Below are positions 26,359-34,894 of a stretch of DNA of 64,000 bases, piece by piece. Positions within the stretch are counted from its first letter, which is position 1. The number at the start of each line of letters is the position of its first letter. A program made the position numbers and the translations under genes. Below the pieces are notes generated by a model. That model was not told the DNA's origin. It was given only the letters and a program-made list of their open reading frames with translations, and searched no databases. Origin of the DNA: Spyradocola sp034113365 (GTDB lineage Bacteria; Bacillota; Clostridia; Christensenellales; UBA1750); contig JAXEXP010000034.1 of assembly GCA_034113365.1 (NCBI GenBank), positions 1-64,000 of the forward strand. The letters are read 5' to 3'.

Positions 26359-27722
26359 ATTGCTCTCCTTTCCATCAACGCCACACACTCCACCTCGCCC
26401 GTCCACGGGAACATGTCGCAGGGCCGCAGCGCGCGCAGCGGATAGCCCAGCTCTGCCAGCCGCTTTGCGTCGCGGGCGAGCGTTGCGGGGTTGCAGGAGA
26501 CGTACACGATGCGCCGGGGTGCGCTGCGCGCCACGGCCTCCAGCACCGCGGGCTCGCAGCCCTTGCGCGGCGGGTCGAGCACCGCCACGTCCGGCCGCAG
26601 CCCGTCCTCCACCAGCCGGGGCAGCACGTCCTCGCACGCCCCCGCGAGGAACTCCGCGTTGCCCACGCCATTGCGCGCGGCGTTCTCTTTTGCGTCGCGC
26701 ACCGCGTCGGGCACGATCTCGATGCCCACCACGCGCCCCGCCTTGCGCGCCATGCACAGCCCGATGGTGCCCGCGCCGCAGTAGGCGTACACCACCGTCT
26801 CCCCGCCCGACAGCGCCGCGAACTCCAGCGCCTGCGCGTACAGCCGCTCGGTCTGCACGCGGTTGACCTGATAGAACGACAGCGGCGACAGCCGGAACCG
26901 CAGCCCCATCAGCTCGTCCTCCAGCCGCTCCTTCCCAAAGAGCAGCCTGTTCTTGCGCCCCAGTATCTCCTGCGTCGCCCGGGGATTGACGTTCTGCACC
27001 ACGCTCTCCAGCCCCGGCACCGCCGCCCGCAGCGCCGCCACCAGCGCATCCTTTGCCGGCAGCGCCTCTCCCGCCGTCACCACGACCGCCATCACGCCGC
27101 CCGTGCGGTTCGTCCGCACCATCAGATGCCGCACGATTCCCCGCCGGGCGCGCTCGTCGTAGGGCGCAACGCGCCTCTCCCGCATCCAGCCCTCCACCGC
27201 CGCAGCCGCCGCACAGGCCTCCTCCGTCTGAAGCAGACAATCCGTCGCGGGCGCCAGCGCATGCGTCCCGCGCCCGACAAACCCCAGCCGCGGCTGCCCC
27301 GCAACGCTGCCCGCGCGGAACACCGCCTTGTTGCGGTAGCGCCACGGCGTCTCCATGCCCAGTATGGGCAGCATCTCAAAGCCCTGCTGACCGCCCACGC
27401 GCCGCATCAGCTGCTCCACCTGCCCGCTCAGCGCCTGCCCATGCGCCTCATAATCCATGAACTGCATGCTGCACCCGCCGCAGCGCCCCGCGTGCGGACA
27501 GACCGGCTCCACCCGCCGCGCCGAGGGCGTCAGGATCTCCTCGACCTGCGCCCGTGCGTACCGCGGCTGCACCTCCGTCACCCGCGCCCGCACGCGCTCG
27601 CCGGGCAGCGTCTGCGCCACAAACACCGTCAGCCCCTCGTGCACCGCCACACCGCTGCCCGCGTCGCCCGCGCGCACGATGTCCAGCTCCAGCCTCTGCC
27701 CCTTTTTCAGCGGATATTCCAT
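26355..27722 (-). CDS. rlmD: 23S rRNA (uracil-C5)-methyltransferase, RlmD-like paralogue
   Basis: A 455-residue enzyme; the ATG at 27722 follows AAAGGAG, and an upstream in-frame ATG has no such site. An N-terminal TRAM domain (LELDIVRAGDAGSGVAVHEG) precedes the [4Fe-4S] ligands CPHAGRCGGC, then the SAM domain and YVSCNPATLARD with the catalytic Cys. It ends normally soon after GEVECVALM, unlike the enzyme at 2757-4187. The SAM loop reads VVYAYCGAGTIGL, with Tyr where Asp is usual (LDLYCG). It heads a coupled operon of three little-known genes. Which uracil it modifies cannot be told. Confidence 0.88.
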   Translation of the reverse strand: MEYPLKKGQRLELDIVRAGDAGSGVAVHEGLTVFVAQTLPGERVRARVTEVQPRYARAQVEEILTPSARRVEPVCPHAGRCGGCSMQFMDYEAHGQALSGQVEQLMRRVGGQQGFEMLPILGMETPWRYRNKAVFRAGSVAGQPRLGFVGRGTHALAPATDCLLQTEEACAAAAAVEGWMRERRVAPYDERARRGIVRHLMVRTNRTGGVMAVVVTAGEALPAKDALVAALRAAVPGLESVVQNVNPRATQEILGRKNRLLFGKERLEDELMGLRFRLSPLSFYQVNRVQTERLYAQALEFAALSGGETVVYAYCGAGTIGLCMARKAGRVVGIEIVPDAVRDAKENAARNGVGNAEFLAGACEDVLPRLVEDGLRPDVAVLDPPRKGCEPAVLEAVARSAPRRIVYVSCNPATLARDAKRLAELGYPLRALRPCDMFPWTGEVECVALMERRAI

Positions 27723-27785
27723 CTCTGCCTGCGCTCCTTTACATTTCCTCACCCGGGCGGTATAATGGCCGTGACAAAACCGGCC

Positions 27786-28754
27786 TCAGTCGCCCGTAAA
27801 TCCGGCGTCCCCCAGCACGCGCACCGTGCCGTCGTCCCGCACCAGCACCGCCGCGCACTCCGGGTATTCCTCCCGCAGCAGCACTTCCGCCCGCTCCTCG
27901 CCCATCACGAACAGCGCGGTGGACAGCGCGTCCGCCGTCAGCCCGTCGGGCGCCAGCACCGTCGCCGACGCGATGCCGCTGCGCGCGGGATACCCCGTCT
28001 GCGGGTCCAGGATGTGGTGATACCGCACGCCGTCTACCTCAAAATACCGCTGCGCGCCCGAGGAGGTCGCCACCGCGCGGCTGCCCGCAAACGCTACCGT
28101 GCCCACGGTGCCCTCGCCCCGCGGGTCCTCAATGGCCACCACCCAGGCGCTGCCGTCTGGCTTGCCCCCCAGCGTCAGGATGTTGCCGCCCAGGCTCAGC
28201 AGCGCGCACGTCACGCCGCGCGCCCGCAGCGCCTCCACCGCCTCGTCGCCGATGGCGCCCTTTGCCACCGCGCCCAGGTCGATGGACACCGCCTCCGCCG
28301 TGACCACGTCGCCCTCGATCGCGATGCGCTCCATGCCCCTGCGGCGCAGCGCCTCGTCGATCTGCGCCTGCTGCGGCACGCGCGGGCTGTCGCTCTTATA
28401 GTCCCACAAATCAGATACCGCCAGCAGCGTCACGTCCAGCGCACCCGCCGTCTCCCGGCCGATGGCAAGCGCACGACCCAGCACCTGCGCCGTCAGCGCG
28501 TCCACCTGCACGGGCTGCCCGCCCGACGCATTGAGCGCCGAAATGTCGCTGCCCTCGCGGTGCGCCGACAGCAGACGCTCGCATGCGTCGATGCGCGCCA
28601 GCGCCGCCTCCGCGTCCGCCTCGTCCCCGCCGGAAAAGATCTTCACCGTGATCTCGGTATCCAATGCAAAGCTGCCCGCCTGCACCGTGCGCTGCCCGCA
28701 CCCCGCGCAGCCCAGCAGCAAAAGCGCCAGAAACAGCGCCGCGATCCTCCTCAT
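27786..28754 (-). CDS. apbE: FAD:protein FMN transferase (lipoprotein)
   Basis: A 322-residue ApbE protein. The ATG at 28754 lies 9 bases after AAAGGA; upstream in-frame ATGs have no site. The signal peptide MRRIAALFLALLLLGCAGC has a lipobox, so the enzyme is anchored outside the membrane. Landmarks: SLGGNILTLGGKPDGSAWVV and HHILDPQTGYPA near the Mg and FAD site. It attaches FMN to Thr residues of extracytoplasmic redox proteins such as RnfG/NqrC. It is divergent from NusG_II and Gx genes, a grouping seen in several Firmicutes. Confidence 0.92.
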   Translation of the reverse strand: MRRIAALFLALLLLGCAGCGQRTVQAGSFALDTEITVKIFSGGDEADAEAALARIDACERLLSAHREGSDISALNASGGQPVQVDALTAQVLGRALAIGRETAGALDVTLLAVSDLWDYKSDSPRVPQQAQIDEALRRRGMERIAIEGDVVTAEAVSIDLGAVAKGAIGDEAVEALRARGVTCALLSLGGNILTLGGKPDGSAWVVAIEDPRGEGTVGTVAFAGSRAVATSSGAQRYFEVDGVRYHHILDPQTGYPARSGIASATVLAPDGLTADALSTALFVMGEERAEVLLREEYPECAAVLVRDDGTVRVLGDAGFTGD

Positions 28755-28839
28755 GCCGTCATTTCCTTTCATTTCGCGGTCTTTCCGCTGCAACTAGCCT
28801 ACCCCATCCGTGCAATTCTGTCAACGAGGAATGTATTCT

Positions 28840-29199
28840 ATGAAAAAAGGCGATCTCGTGATCCTCGCGCTGGCGCTCGTGCTGGCCGCGCTGCCGCTGC
28901 TCCTGCTGCTGCCGGCAGACGCCGCCCCCGCCCAGGTCCTCGTGCGCCAGGACGGCCAACTGCTGCGCGCGCTGCCTCTGGACGCCGACTGCACGGTGGA
29001 ATTTGCCACCGAGCACGGCACAAACGTGGTGGAGGTCTCGGGCGGGACCGTGCGCATCACCCACGCCGACTGCCCCGACGGCACCTGCATGCGCATGGGC
29101 CCCATCCGCCGCACGGGCGAGACGCTGGTCTGCCTTCCCCACCGCCTGATCGTCGAGATCACCGGCGCAGCCGAATCCGTCGACGCCGTGACGAGGTGA
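28840..29199 (+). CDS. NusG domain II-containing protein
   Basis: A 119-residue protein. The ATG at 28840 is 9 bases after ACGAGGA; an ATG at 28831 abuts the site. One N-terminal membrane anchor (LVILALALVLAALPLLLLLP) is followed by an exported NusG_II domain with CTVEFATEHGTNVVEV and a conserved Cys pair DCPDGTCMRMG. In Firmicutes such proteins travel with ApbE and Gx-type membrane proteins and are thought to serve a membrane flavoprotein or quinone-related function; that role is not proven. It overlaps nothing and is 5 bases before the Gx gene. Confidence 0.85.
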   Translation: MKKGDLVILALALVLAALPLLLLLPADAAPAQVLVRQDGQLLRALPLDADCTVEFATEHGTNVVEVSGGTVRITHADCPDGTCMRMGPIRRTGETLVCLPHRLIVEITGAAESVDAVTR

Positions 29200-29204
29200 C
29201 CGCC

Positions 29205-29711
29205 ATGAAAAAGCCCTCCGCCCGCTCCCTCGTGCTCGGCGCGCTGCTGGCCGCCTGCGCGCTGCTGGTCAGCTATATCGAGTCGCTCTTTCCGCTGCCG
29301 CTTCCCCTGCCCGGCGCCAGGCTGGGCCTGTCCAACGCCGTGGTGCTGCTCGCGCTGCTCACGCTGGACGTCCCCACCGCGTTCTTCGTGCTCATCACCA
29401 AAGTACTTCTCAGCGCGCTGCTGTTCGGCACGCCCGTCTCGCTGCTGTACGCCGCCGCGGGCGGCCTGCTCTCCTTGGCCGCCATGGCTGCGCTCAACAA
29501 CCGGCACAGCGTCTCCCCCATCGGCCAGTCCATCGCCGGCGCGGTGCTGCACAACCTCGGTCAGACGCTCGTCGCCGCGGCGCTCACCGCCACGCCGCGC
29601 CTGCTGCTCTACTTCACGCCCCTTGCGCTGCTCTCGCTGGTCACCGGCGCGCTCTCCGGATTCATCGCAGGCCTCTGCGCCCGCCGCCTGCGCATCCTCA
29701 CCCGAACATAG
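29205..29711 (+). CDS. Gx transporter family protein (heptaprenyl diphosphate synthase component I-like)
   Basis: A 168-residue integral membrane protein with about five hydrophobic segments. PLPLPLPGARLGLSNAVVLL near residue 30 is the hallmark of the family labelled Gx transporter or heptaprenyl diphosphate synthase component I. The fold is like the substrate-binding S components of ECF transporters. It is coupled to the NusG_II gene and divergent from apbE. The old synthase name rests on a distant similarity, so a transport role is the safer reading. Confidence 0.85.
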   Translation: MKKPSARSLVLGALLAACALLVSYIESLFPLPLPLPGARLGLSNAVVLLALLTLDVPTAFFVLITKVLLSALLFGTPVSLLYAAAGGLLSLAAMAALNNRHSVSPIGQSIAGAVLHNLGQTLVAAALTATPRLLLYFTPLALLSLVTGALSGFIAGLCARRLRILTRT

Positions 29712-29760
29712 GCTCCCAGGACGGAACGAGGCCCCCGCCGTGCAGGCAGGAGCCTTGTTT
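29710..29760. terminator. Terminator between Gx and the metal ATPase gene
   Basis: AGGCTCC (29710-29716) pairs with GGAGCCT (29749-29755) around a GC-rich inner region, followed by TGTTTTCCTTTT. It serves the Gx transcript. Confidence 0.6.
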
Positions 29761-29770
29761 TCCTTTTCCG

Positions 29771-31609
29771 TCAGTCCGGCACGCGCAGCGCGCGCATGGC
29801 GTTCAGAATCGCCAGCACCGCCACGCCCACGTCGGCGAATACCGCCAGCCACATGTTGGCATGGCCCGTCGCGCCCAGCACCAGCACCACGGCCTTGACG
29901 CCCAGCGCGAACACGATGTTCTGCATCACGATGCGCATGGTCTTGCGCGCGATGCGCATCGCCGTGGCGATCTTGAGCGGATTGTCGTCCATCAGCACCA
30001 CGTCCGCCGCCTCGATGGCCGCATCGGAGCCCAGCGCGCCCATCGCAATGCCGATGTCCGCCCGGGACAGCACCGGCGCGTCGTTGATGCCGTCGCCCAC
30101 AAAGGCCAGCTTGCCCTTGCCGCCCAGCAGCGCCTCCACGGCCGTCACCTTGTCCCCGGGCATCAGCTCCGCCCGCACCTGATCGATGCCCAGCTGCTGC
30201 GCCACGCTGCGCGCCACCTCGGCCCGGTCGCCGGTCAGCATCACGGTGCGCTTAACGCCCGCGGCCTTCAGCGCGTCGATGGCCTGCTTGGCGTCCTTTT
30301 TCACCACGTCCGAGATCACAATGTGCCCCAGATACTGCCCCTTTCGCGCCACGTGCACGATGGTGCCCACGTTTTCGCACGCCGGGGCCGCCACGCCGAT
30401 GCGCGCCATCAGCTTGGCATTTCCCGCCCAGATCGTCTCGCCTTCAAAGTCCGCCTTCACGCCCTCGCCCGCGATCTCCTCCACGCCGCCGACCTGCGCG
30501 CGGTCGATGCTCTCCTCGCACGCGCTGCGCAGCGACTGCGCAATGGGGTGATCCGACCAGCTCTCCGCCGCGGCCGCAAGGCGCGTAAGCTCCCGCTCGC
30601 TGACGCCCTCGGGATGCACCGCCGTCACGCGGAAGGCGCCCTCGGTCAGCGTGCCCGTCTTGTCAAACACCACCGTGTCGCACGAGGCCAGGCTCTCCAG
30701 ATAGTTGCTGCCCTTGACCAACACGCCCTTTTTCGACGCGCCGCCGATGCCGCCAAAGAAGGACAGCGGCACCGAGATCACCAGCGCGCACGGGCAGGAG
30801 ATGACCAGGAACGTCAGCGCCCGGTAGATCCAGTCGCTCCACTGACCGTGGAAGAGCAGCGGCGGGATCACGGCCAGCAGCACCGCCGCGCCCACCACCG
30901 CGGGCGTGTAGATGCGCGCAAACCGGGTGATGAAGTTCTCCGTGCGCGCCTTTTTGCTGCTCGCGTTCTCCACCAGGTCGAGTATCTTGGCCACAGTGGA
31001 CTCGCCAAAGGGCTTGGTCACGCGCACGCGCAGCAGACCGCTCGTGTTGACGCAGCCCGAGGAGATCTCGTCGCCCACGGCAACGTCGCGGGGCAGCGCC
31101 TCGCCGGTGAGCGCCACGGTGTTCAGCGCGCTGTGTCCCTCCACGATCACGCCGTCCAGCGGCACCTTTTCGCCCGCCTTGATCACGATCTCGTCGCCCA
31201 CCTGCACCTCGTCGGGGTCCACCTGCATCAGCTCCCCGTCGCGCTCGATGTTCGCGTAATCCGGCCGGATGTCCATCAGCGCGGCGATGGACTTGCGGCT
31301 CTTGCCCACCGCGTAGCTCTGGAACAGCTCGCCCACCTGGTAGAACAGCATCACCGCCACAGCCTCCGCGTAATCGCCCACGAAGAACGCGCCCACTGTC
31401 GCGATGCCCATCAGGAAGTTCTCATCCAGCATCTGCCCGCGGAAGATGGAGCTGATCGCCTCCCACAGCACGTCCCAGCCGATCAGCGCGTAGGGAATCA
31501 GGAACACCGCCAGCCGCAGCCAGCCCTCCACGGGCAACAGCGCCGCCGTGACCAGCAGCGCCAGGCTGACCAGTATGCGGATCAGCGTCCGCTTTTGCTT
31601 TCTGCTCAT
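29771..31609 (-). CDS. cadA: Zn/Cd-type P1B ATPase
   Basis: A 612-residue metal-exporting ATPase with no N-terminal metal-binding domain. TGE (168-170) is the actuator motif, SCPCALVIS (CPC at 272-274) the membrane metal site, and DKTGTLT (Asp316) the phosphorylation site; MLTGD and GDGINDAPVL follow. The last two helices carry GVKAV and ADVGVA, i.e. the Lys and D-x-G that mark the Zn/Cd/Pb subclass rather than copper pumps. The missing metal-binding domain is coded by the preceding gene, 4 bases away. It exports divalent cations to prevent toxicity. Confidence 0.93.
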   Translation of the reverse strand: MSRKQKRTLIRILVSLALLVTAALLPVEGWLRLAVFLIPYALIGWDVLWEAISSIFRGQMLDENFLMGIATVGAFFVGDYAEAVAVMLFYQVGELFQSYAVGKSRKSIAALMDIRPDYANIERDGELMQVDPDEVQVGDEIVIKAGEKVPLDGVIVEGHSALNTVALTGEALPRDVAVGDEISSGCVNTSGLLRVRVTKPFGESTVAKILDLVENASSKKARTENFITRFARIYTPAVVGAAVLLAVIPPLLFHGQWSDWIYRALTFLVISCPCALVISVPLSFFGGIGGASKKGVLVKGSNYLESLASCDTVVFDKTGTLTEGAFRVTAVHPEGVSERELTRLAAAAESWSDHPIAQSLRSACEESIDRAQVGGVEEIAGEGVKADFEGETIWAGNAKLMARIGVAAPACENVGTIVHVARKGQYLGHIVISDVVKKDAKQAIDALKAAGVKRTVMLTGDRAEVARSVAQQLGIDQVRAELMPGDKVTAVEALLGGKGKLAFVGDGINDAPVLSRADIGIAMGALGSDAAIEAADVVLMDDNPLKIATAMRIARKTMRIVMQNIVFALGVKAVVLVLGATGHANMWLAVFADVGVAVLAILNAMRALRVPD

Positions 31610-31613
31610 GGCT

Positions 31614-31832
31614 TTACACCAGTATCCTGCAGTCCGGCTCGATCTTCCGGCAAGCCGCCGCAGCCTTTTTCATGATCTCGTCCAGCTTTTCCTCCGCGCA
31701 GACGATGGTCAGCTTCTGCATCATGAAGTTGACGGAGCACTCCTCCACGCCCTCGATCTTGCGGATCGCGTTCTCCATCTTGGCCGCGCAGTTGGCGCAG
31801 TCCAGATCCTGCATCTTGTATACCTTCTTCAT
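31614..31832 (-). CDS. Heavy-metal-associated (HMA) domain protein
   Basis: A 72-residue single-domain protein. The ATG at 31832 follows a GGAGAT site. The metal motif is DCANCAAKM (the more usual form is GMTCxxC), with Asp before the first Cys as in Zn/Cd-type domains. It ends in CRILV. It is most simply the detached N-terminal domain of the ATPase coded next, and would deliver metal to it or sense metal for it. Both are under a promoter with an ArsR-type operator. Confidence 0.9.
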   Translation of the reverse strand: MKKVYKMQDLDCANCAAKMENAIRKIEGVEECSVNFMMQKLTIVCAEEKLDEIMKKAAAACRKIEPDCRILV

Positions 31833-31853
31833 GGCGGATCTCCTCTCTCGCTC

Positions 31854-31905
31854 ATATGAGCATCTGTTCATATATTATGATATTCTCATCCTCTGGATTT
31901 GTCAA
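31854..31905 (-). promoter_or_regulatory. Metal-efflux promoter with ArsR/SmtB-type operator
   Basis: On the minus strand TTGACA (31900-31905), a 17-base spacer and TATCAT (31877-31882) form a near-consensus promoter. Just downstream, ATATGA-N8-TCATAT (31854-31873) is a perfect dyad containing the TGAN-N6-TTCA pattern of ArsR/SmtB metal repressors. The regulator gene is not next to it. Confidence 0.75.
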
Positions 31906-31954
31906 GCCTTTGCGCAGATTTTTCCGAAATTTACATAAAGAGGTGTCCGCGCGC

Positions 31955-31983
31955 TTGCCGCCGGGCGGCTTTTCCACTATAAT
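31955..31983 (+). promoter_or_regulatory. glyA promoter
   Basis: TTGCCG (31955-31960), a 17-base spacer and TATAAT (31978-31983), about 58 bases before the glyA start. Confidence 0.65.
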
Positions 31984-32040
31984 GAACCAAAGCGCACCGC
32001 GCTTTTAAGCGAACGCAACACAACAGGAGGGAATAACGCC

Positions 32041-33285
32041 ATGTTGGATCTGAAACTGGTCGCGGCGACCGACCCCGAGGTCGCATCCGCGATGGAGCAG
32101 GAGCTGGGCCGCCAGCGCGACCACCTCGAGCTGATCGCCTCGGAGAACTTCGTCTCCCCCGCGGTCATGGCCGCCATGGGCAGCCATCTGACCAATAAAT
32201 ACGCCGAGGGCTACCCCGGCAAGCGCTACTACGGCGGCTGCCAGTACGTGGACGTCGTGGAGGACCTGGCCCGTCAGCGCGCCTGCGAGCTGTTCGGCGC
32301 GGAGCACGCCAACGTGCAGCCCCATTCCGGCGCACAGGCCAACCTGGCGGTCTACTTTGGCCTGCTCGAGCCCGGCGACACCATTCTGGGCATGAACCTC
32401 TCCCACGGCGGCCATCTGACGCACGGCTCGCCCGTCAACATGTCGGGCAAGTACTTCAACATCGTGCCCTACGGCGTCAGCGAGCAGGACGAGCGCATCG
32501 ACTACGACGAAGTCCGCCGCCTCGCGCTGGAGCACAAACCCAAGCTGCTGCTCGCCGGCGCGTCGGCCTACCCGCGCATCATCGACTTTGAGCGCCTGGG
32601 CGCCATCGCCAAGGAGGCGGGCTGCCTGTTCATGGTGGACATGGCGCACATCGCGGGCCTCGTGGCCGCGGGCCTGCACCCCAGCCCCGTGCCCTACGCC
32701 GACGTCGTGACCACCACCACCCACAAGACGCTGCGCGGCCCCCGCGGCGGCCTGATCCTGTGCCGCAAGCAGTACGCCAAGAAGATCGACAGTGCCATCT
32801 TCCCCGGCACGCAGGGCGGCCCGCTGATGCACGTCATCGCCGGCAAGGCGGTGTGCCTCAAGGAGGCCATGACCCCCGAATTCAAGGCCTACCAGCAGCA
32901 GATCGTCAAAAACGCCGCCGCCATGGCGGACGAGCTGACCCGTCAGGGCCTGCGCCTAGTCTCCGGCGGCACCGACAACCACCTGATGCTCGTGGACCTG
33001 TCTGCGCTGGACGTCACCGGCAAGGAGCTGGAAAAGCGCCTGGACGCCGCGCACATCACCGTCAACAAAAACACCATTCCCTTTGAGACCAAATCGCCCT
33101 TCATCACCTCAGGCATCCGCGTCGGCACCCCCGCCGCCACTTCCCGCGGCATGAAGGAGCCGGAAATGATTCGCATCGCCCAGTGGATCGCCCGCCTGGC
33201 CAAAGAGGGCGACAATGCCATCGACGAGGTCAAAGCCGGCGTGCTTGCGCTGTGCGAGCAGTTCCCCCTCTACCCCGAGGTGTAA
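32041..33285 (+). CDS. glyA: Serine hydroxymethyltransferase
   Basis: A 414-residue PLP enzyme of normal length, with its ATG after AGGAGG. LELIASENFVSPAVMAAMGS (29-48) and YAEGYPGKRYYGGC are family hallmarks; VVTTTTHKTLRGPRGG holds the PLP lysine (Lys229). It interconverts serine and glycine while loading one-carbon units on tetrahydrofolate. It stands alone, with its own promoter and terminator, and is divergent from the metal-efflux genes. Confidence 0.97.
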   Translation: MLDLKLVAATDPEVASAMEQELGRQRDHLELIASENFVSPAVMAAMGSHLTNKYAEGYPGKRYYGGCQYVDVVEDLARQRACELFGAEHANVQPHSGAQANLAVYFGLLEPGDTILGMNLSHGGHLTHGSPVNMSGKYFNIVPYGVSEQDERIDYDEVRRLALEHKPKLLLAGASAYPRIIDFERLGAIAKEAGCLFMVDMAHIAGLVAAGLHPSPVPYADVVTTTTHKTLRGPRGGLILCRKQYAKKIDSAIFPGTQGGPLMHVIAGKAVCLKEAMTPEFKAYQQQIVKNAAAMADELTRQGLRLVSGGTDNHLMLVDLSALDVTGKELEKRLDAAHITVNKNTIPFETKSPFITSGIRVGTPAATSRGMKEPEMIRIAQWIARLAKEGDNAIDEVKAGVLALCEQFPLYPEV

Positions 33286-33307
33286 CTTCCCGTCCTTCGT
33301 TCTCCTC

Positions 33308-33350
33308 AACAAGCCATTTTGCCGTCCCGGTGTAATGGCTTGTTTTCTCT
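33308..33350 (+). terminator. glyA terminator
   Basis: AACAAGCCATT (33308-33318) pairs exactly with AATGGCTTGTT (33334-33344), followed by TTCTC. Confidence 0.85.
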
Positions 33351-33406
33351 CTGCATCCCTACCATCATTACTCCCGCTGAGAATTTCACAGAAGGGGCCG
33401 TGATCT

Positions 33407-34174
33407 ATGGATTTCGGTACAGCAACGCAAGCAATTTGTCAAAATACACTTGGCGTCTGCCCTGAAGACCTCTGTGAATCCGTGCTGCTCTCGCCCGGTT
33501 GGACTCCTGATCGGCTGTTTGCACCAGACACGTTGCGTCCGCTCACGGATTTCTCTCCGCTGCACGGCTATAGACTCTGGAACGTAGAGGACGGCGCAAA
33601 GCGCTTTACCTATCTACGCGCGGGTTTTGGCGCCCCGATGGTTCTGGACGCCGTGTATCTGCTCCGCTACACACCCTGCAAGCGCATAATGTTCGTAAGC
33701 TCCGGCGGCGCGCTGAGCTCATCCATGCGCGTGGGTGATCTACTGCTTCCGGAAATCAGCGCAAGCGGAGACGGTGCCAGCCGGTACTTACAGAAAGATT
33801 TACTTGCCGATACCTTTGGCGAGATCCAACGCCCCGACTCCAAACTGTTTCAACGCCTTTATTCCACCGCCAGCCGTCTCTGCGCACAGCAAAACGTTGC
33901 CCTGCATCTGGGCTGCACCTTCTGCGTTGACACGATTGCCGCTCAACAAGCTCACATCCCGCATATCCGCAGCATGGGGTATAACAGTCTGGACATGGAA
34001 TCTGCCGCTGCATTCAAAGCCGCTCGCCAGGCGGGTATTGCCATATCGGCAATTCTGCTCATTTCAGATACGCAGGAGCAATCATTGTCCGCAGGTCGCA
34101 GCGAACAGGACGCAGCATATCGGAGACGTGTGCGCAGTGTTACGCTCCCCGCAATCCTGAATGAAGTGCTGTAA
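33407..34174 (+). CDS. Nucleoside phosphorylase family protein
   Basis: A 255-residue member of the purine/uridine phosphorylase superfamily. MFVSSGGALSSSMRVGDLLL (near residue 95) is the glycine-rich phosphate and ribose region, and GYNSLDMESAAAFKAARQAG near residue 195 holds the DMES-type ribose-binding Glu. It would split a nucleoside with phosphate to base and ribose 1-phosphate; the base is not evident. Composition is less GC-rich than glyA. It lies 122 bases past glyA, beyond its terminator, and is followed by its own hairpin. Confidence 0.8.
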   Translation: MDFGTATQAICQNTLGVCPEDLCESVLLSPGWTPDRLFAPDTLRPLTDFSPLHGYRLWNVEDGAKRFTYLRAGFGAPMVLDAVYLLRYTPCKRIMFVSSGGALSSSMRVGDLLLPEISASGDGASRYLQKDLLADTFGEIQRPDSKLFQRLYSTASRLCAQQNVALHLGCTFCVDTIAAQQAHIPHIRSMGYNSLDMESAAAFKAARQAGIAISAILLISDTQEQSLSAGRSEQDAAYRRRVRSVTLPAILNEVL

Positions 34175-34207
34175 AAGTCTGTTGCCGCACAAACTCTTCC
34201 GTACAAT

Positions 34208-34246
34208 AAAACCGCATCCGAACGGTTCCGTCCGGATGCGGTTTTG
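34208..34246 (+). terminator. Terminator after the phosphorylase gene
   Basis: ACCGCATCCG (34211-34220) pairs exactly with CGGATGCGGT (34233-34242), extended by AAA/TTT, followed by TTGTTT. The stem resembles that of the gyrA terminator at 34895. Confidence 0.85.
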
Positions 34247-34263
34247 TTTAATATAATCAGGTG

Positions 34264-34292
34264 TTCCAAAAAGCGGTGAATAGATGTATAAT
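34264..34292 (+). promoter_or_regulatory. Promoter of the deaminase gene
   Basis: TATAAT (34287-34292) with a weak upstream TTCCAA at 17 bases, about 40 bases before the gene. Confidence 0.5.
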
Positions 34293-34332
34293 AAGTCCAA
34301 AGACAATCGGCATTTATTAAGGAGGGAAAACG

Positions 34333-34725
34333 ATGGATAAAGAATGGGAAAGATTATATGAAGAAGCGATGAGTGTTTTGAACCCCCATGATGTTTCAAA
34401 TAAAATGTGGGTAGGAAGTGTGGCCTCTGCCGTACTCACAATAAAAGGTAATATTTACAAGGGTATATGTATTGATACTGATGGCTCTATTGGAATGTGT
34501 GCCGAAAGAAATGCTTTATCAACAATGCTTACATATGGCGAAAGTGAGATTAAAAAAGTGGTTTCGGTATACAAAGATGGAAATGTAATTCCGTCTTGCG
34601 GCATTTGCAGAGAATTTATGATGCATTTAGGCGGAGATGTGGAGAATATTGAAATTCTATTGGATAAAGACGGACGAACAAGTAAATTGATTGATTTGAT
34701 GCCCGAATATCCACGACACAAATAA
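34333..34725 (+). CDS. Cytidine/blasticidin-type deaminase
   Basis: A 130-residue zinc deaminase with an ATG 6 bases after AAGGAGGG. MCAERNAL carries the first zinc Cys and the catalytic Glu; PSCGICREF carries the two other zinc Cys. The length and single-domain form match small cytidine deaminases and blasticidin-S deaminases rather than the longer dimeric type. It would hydrolyse an amino group from cytidine or a related nucleoside. The gene is strongly AT-rich, with AAA, ATT and AGA codons, in contrast to its neighbours, which points to recent acquisition. Confidence 0.82.
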   Translation: MDKEWERLYEEAMSVLNPHDVSNKMWVGSVASAVLTIKGNIYKGICIDTDGSIGMCAERNALSTMLTYGESEIKKVVSVYKDGNVIPSCGICREFMMHLGGDVENIEILLDKDGRTSKLIDLMPEYPRHK

Positions 34726-34803
34726 ACTTGCCTTTATCGAAATGACATAAAACATTTTCTTTCCAATATTTGGGGCAGTGTCAGCTAAAGAACGCCCAAA
34801 GTC

Positions 34804-34857
34804 CTTCCCCCGCTAGAGGGAAGGTGGCAAGCCGAAGGCTTGACGGATGAGGGGCCC
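34804..34857 (+). repeat. Dispersed REP-like repeat, copy 1
   Basis: Two short stem-loops (a CCTTCCC/GGGAAGG stem, then a CAAGCC/GGCTTG stem) followed by ACGGATGAGG. Copies in the opposite orientation lie at 56155 and 59239. Elements of this form are scattered in many gut Clostridia genomes. Confidence 0.65.
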
Positions 34858-34894
34858 CCCATCCACACTCCTCCCGCCTGGAAGCGCTATGCAA

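Noticed and set aside
31906..32040. Riboswitch before glyA
   Set aside because: The leader after the TATAAT box is only about 50 bases, too short for a glycine, SAM or THF riboswitch, and no matching core was seen.
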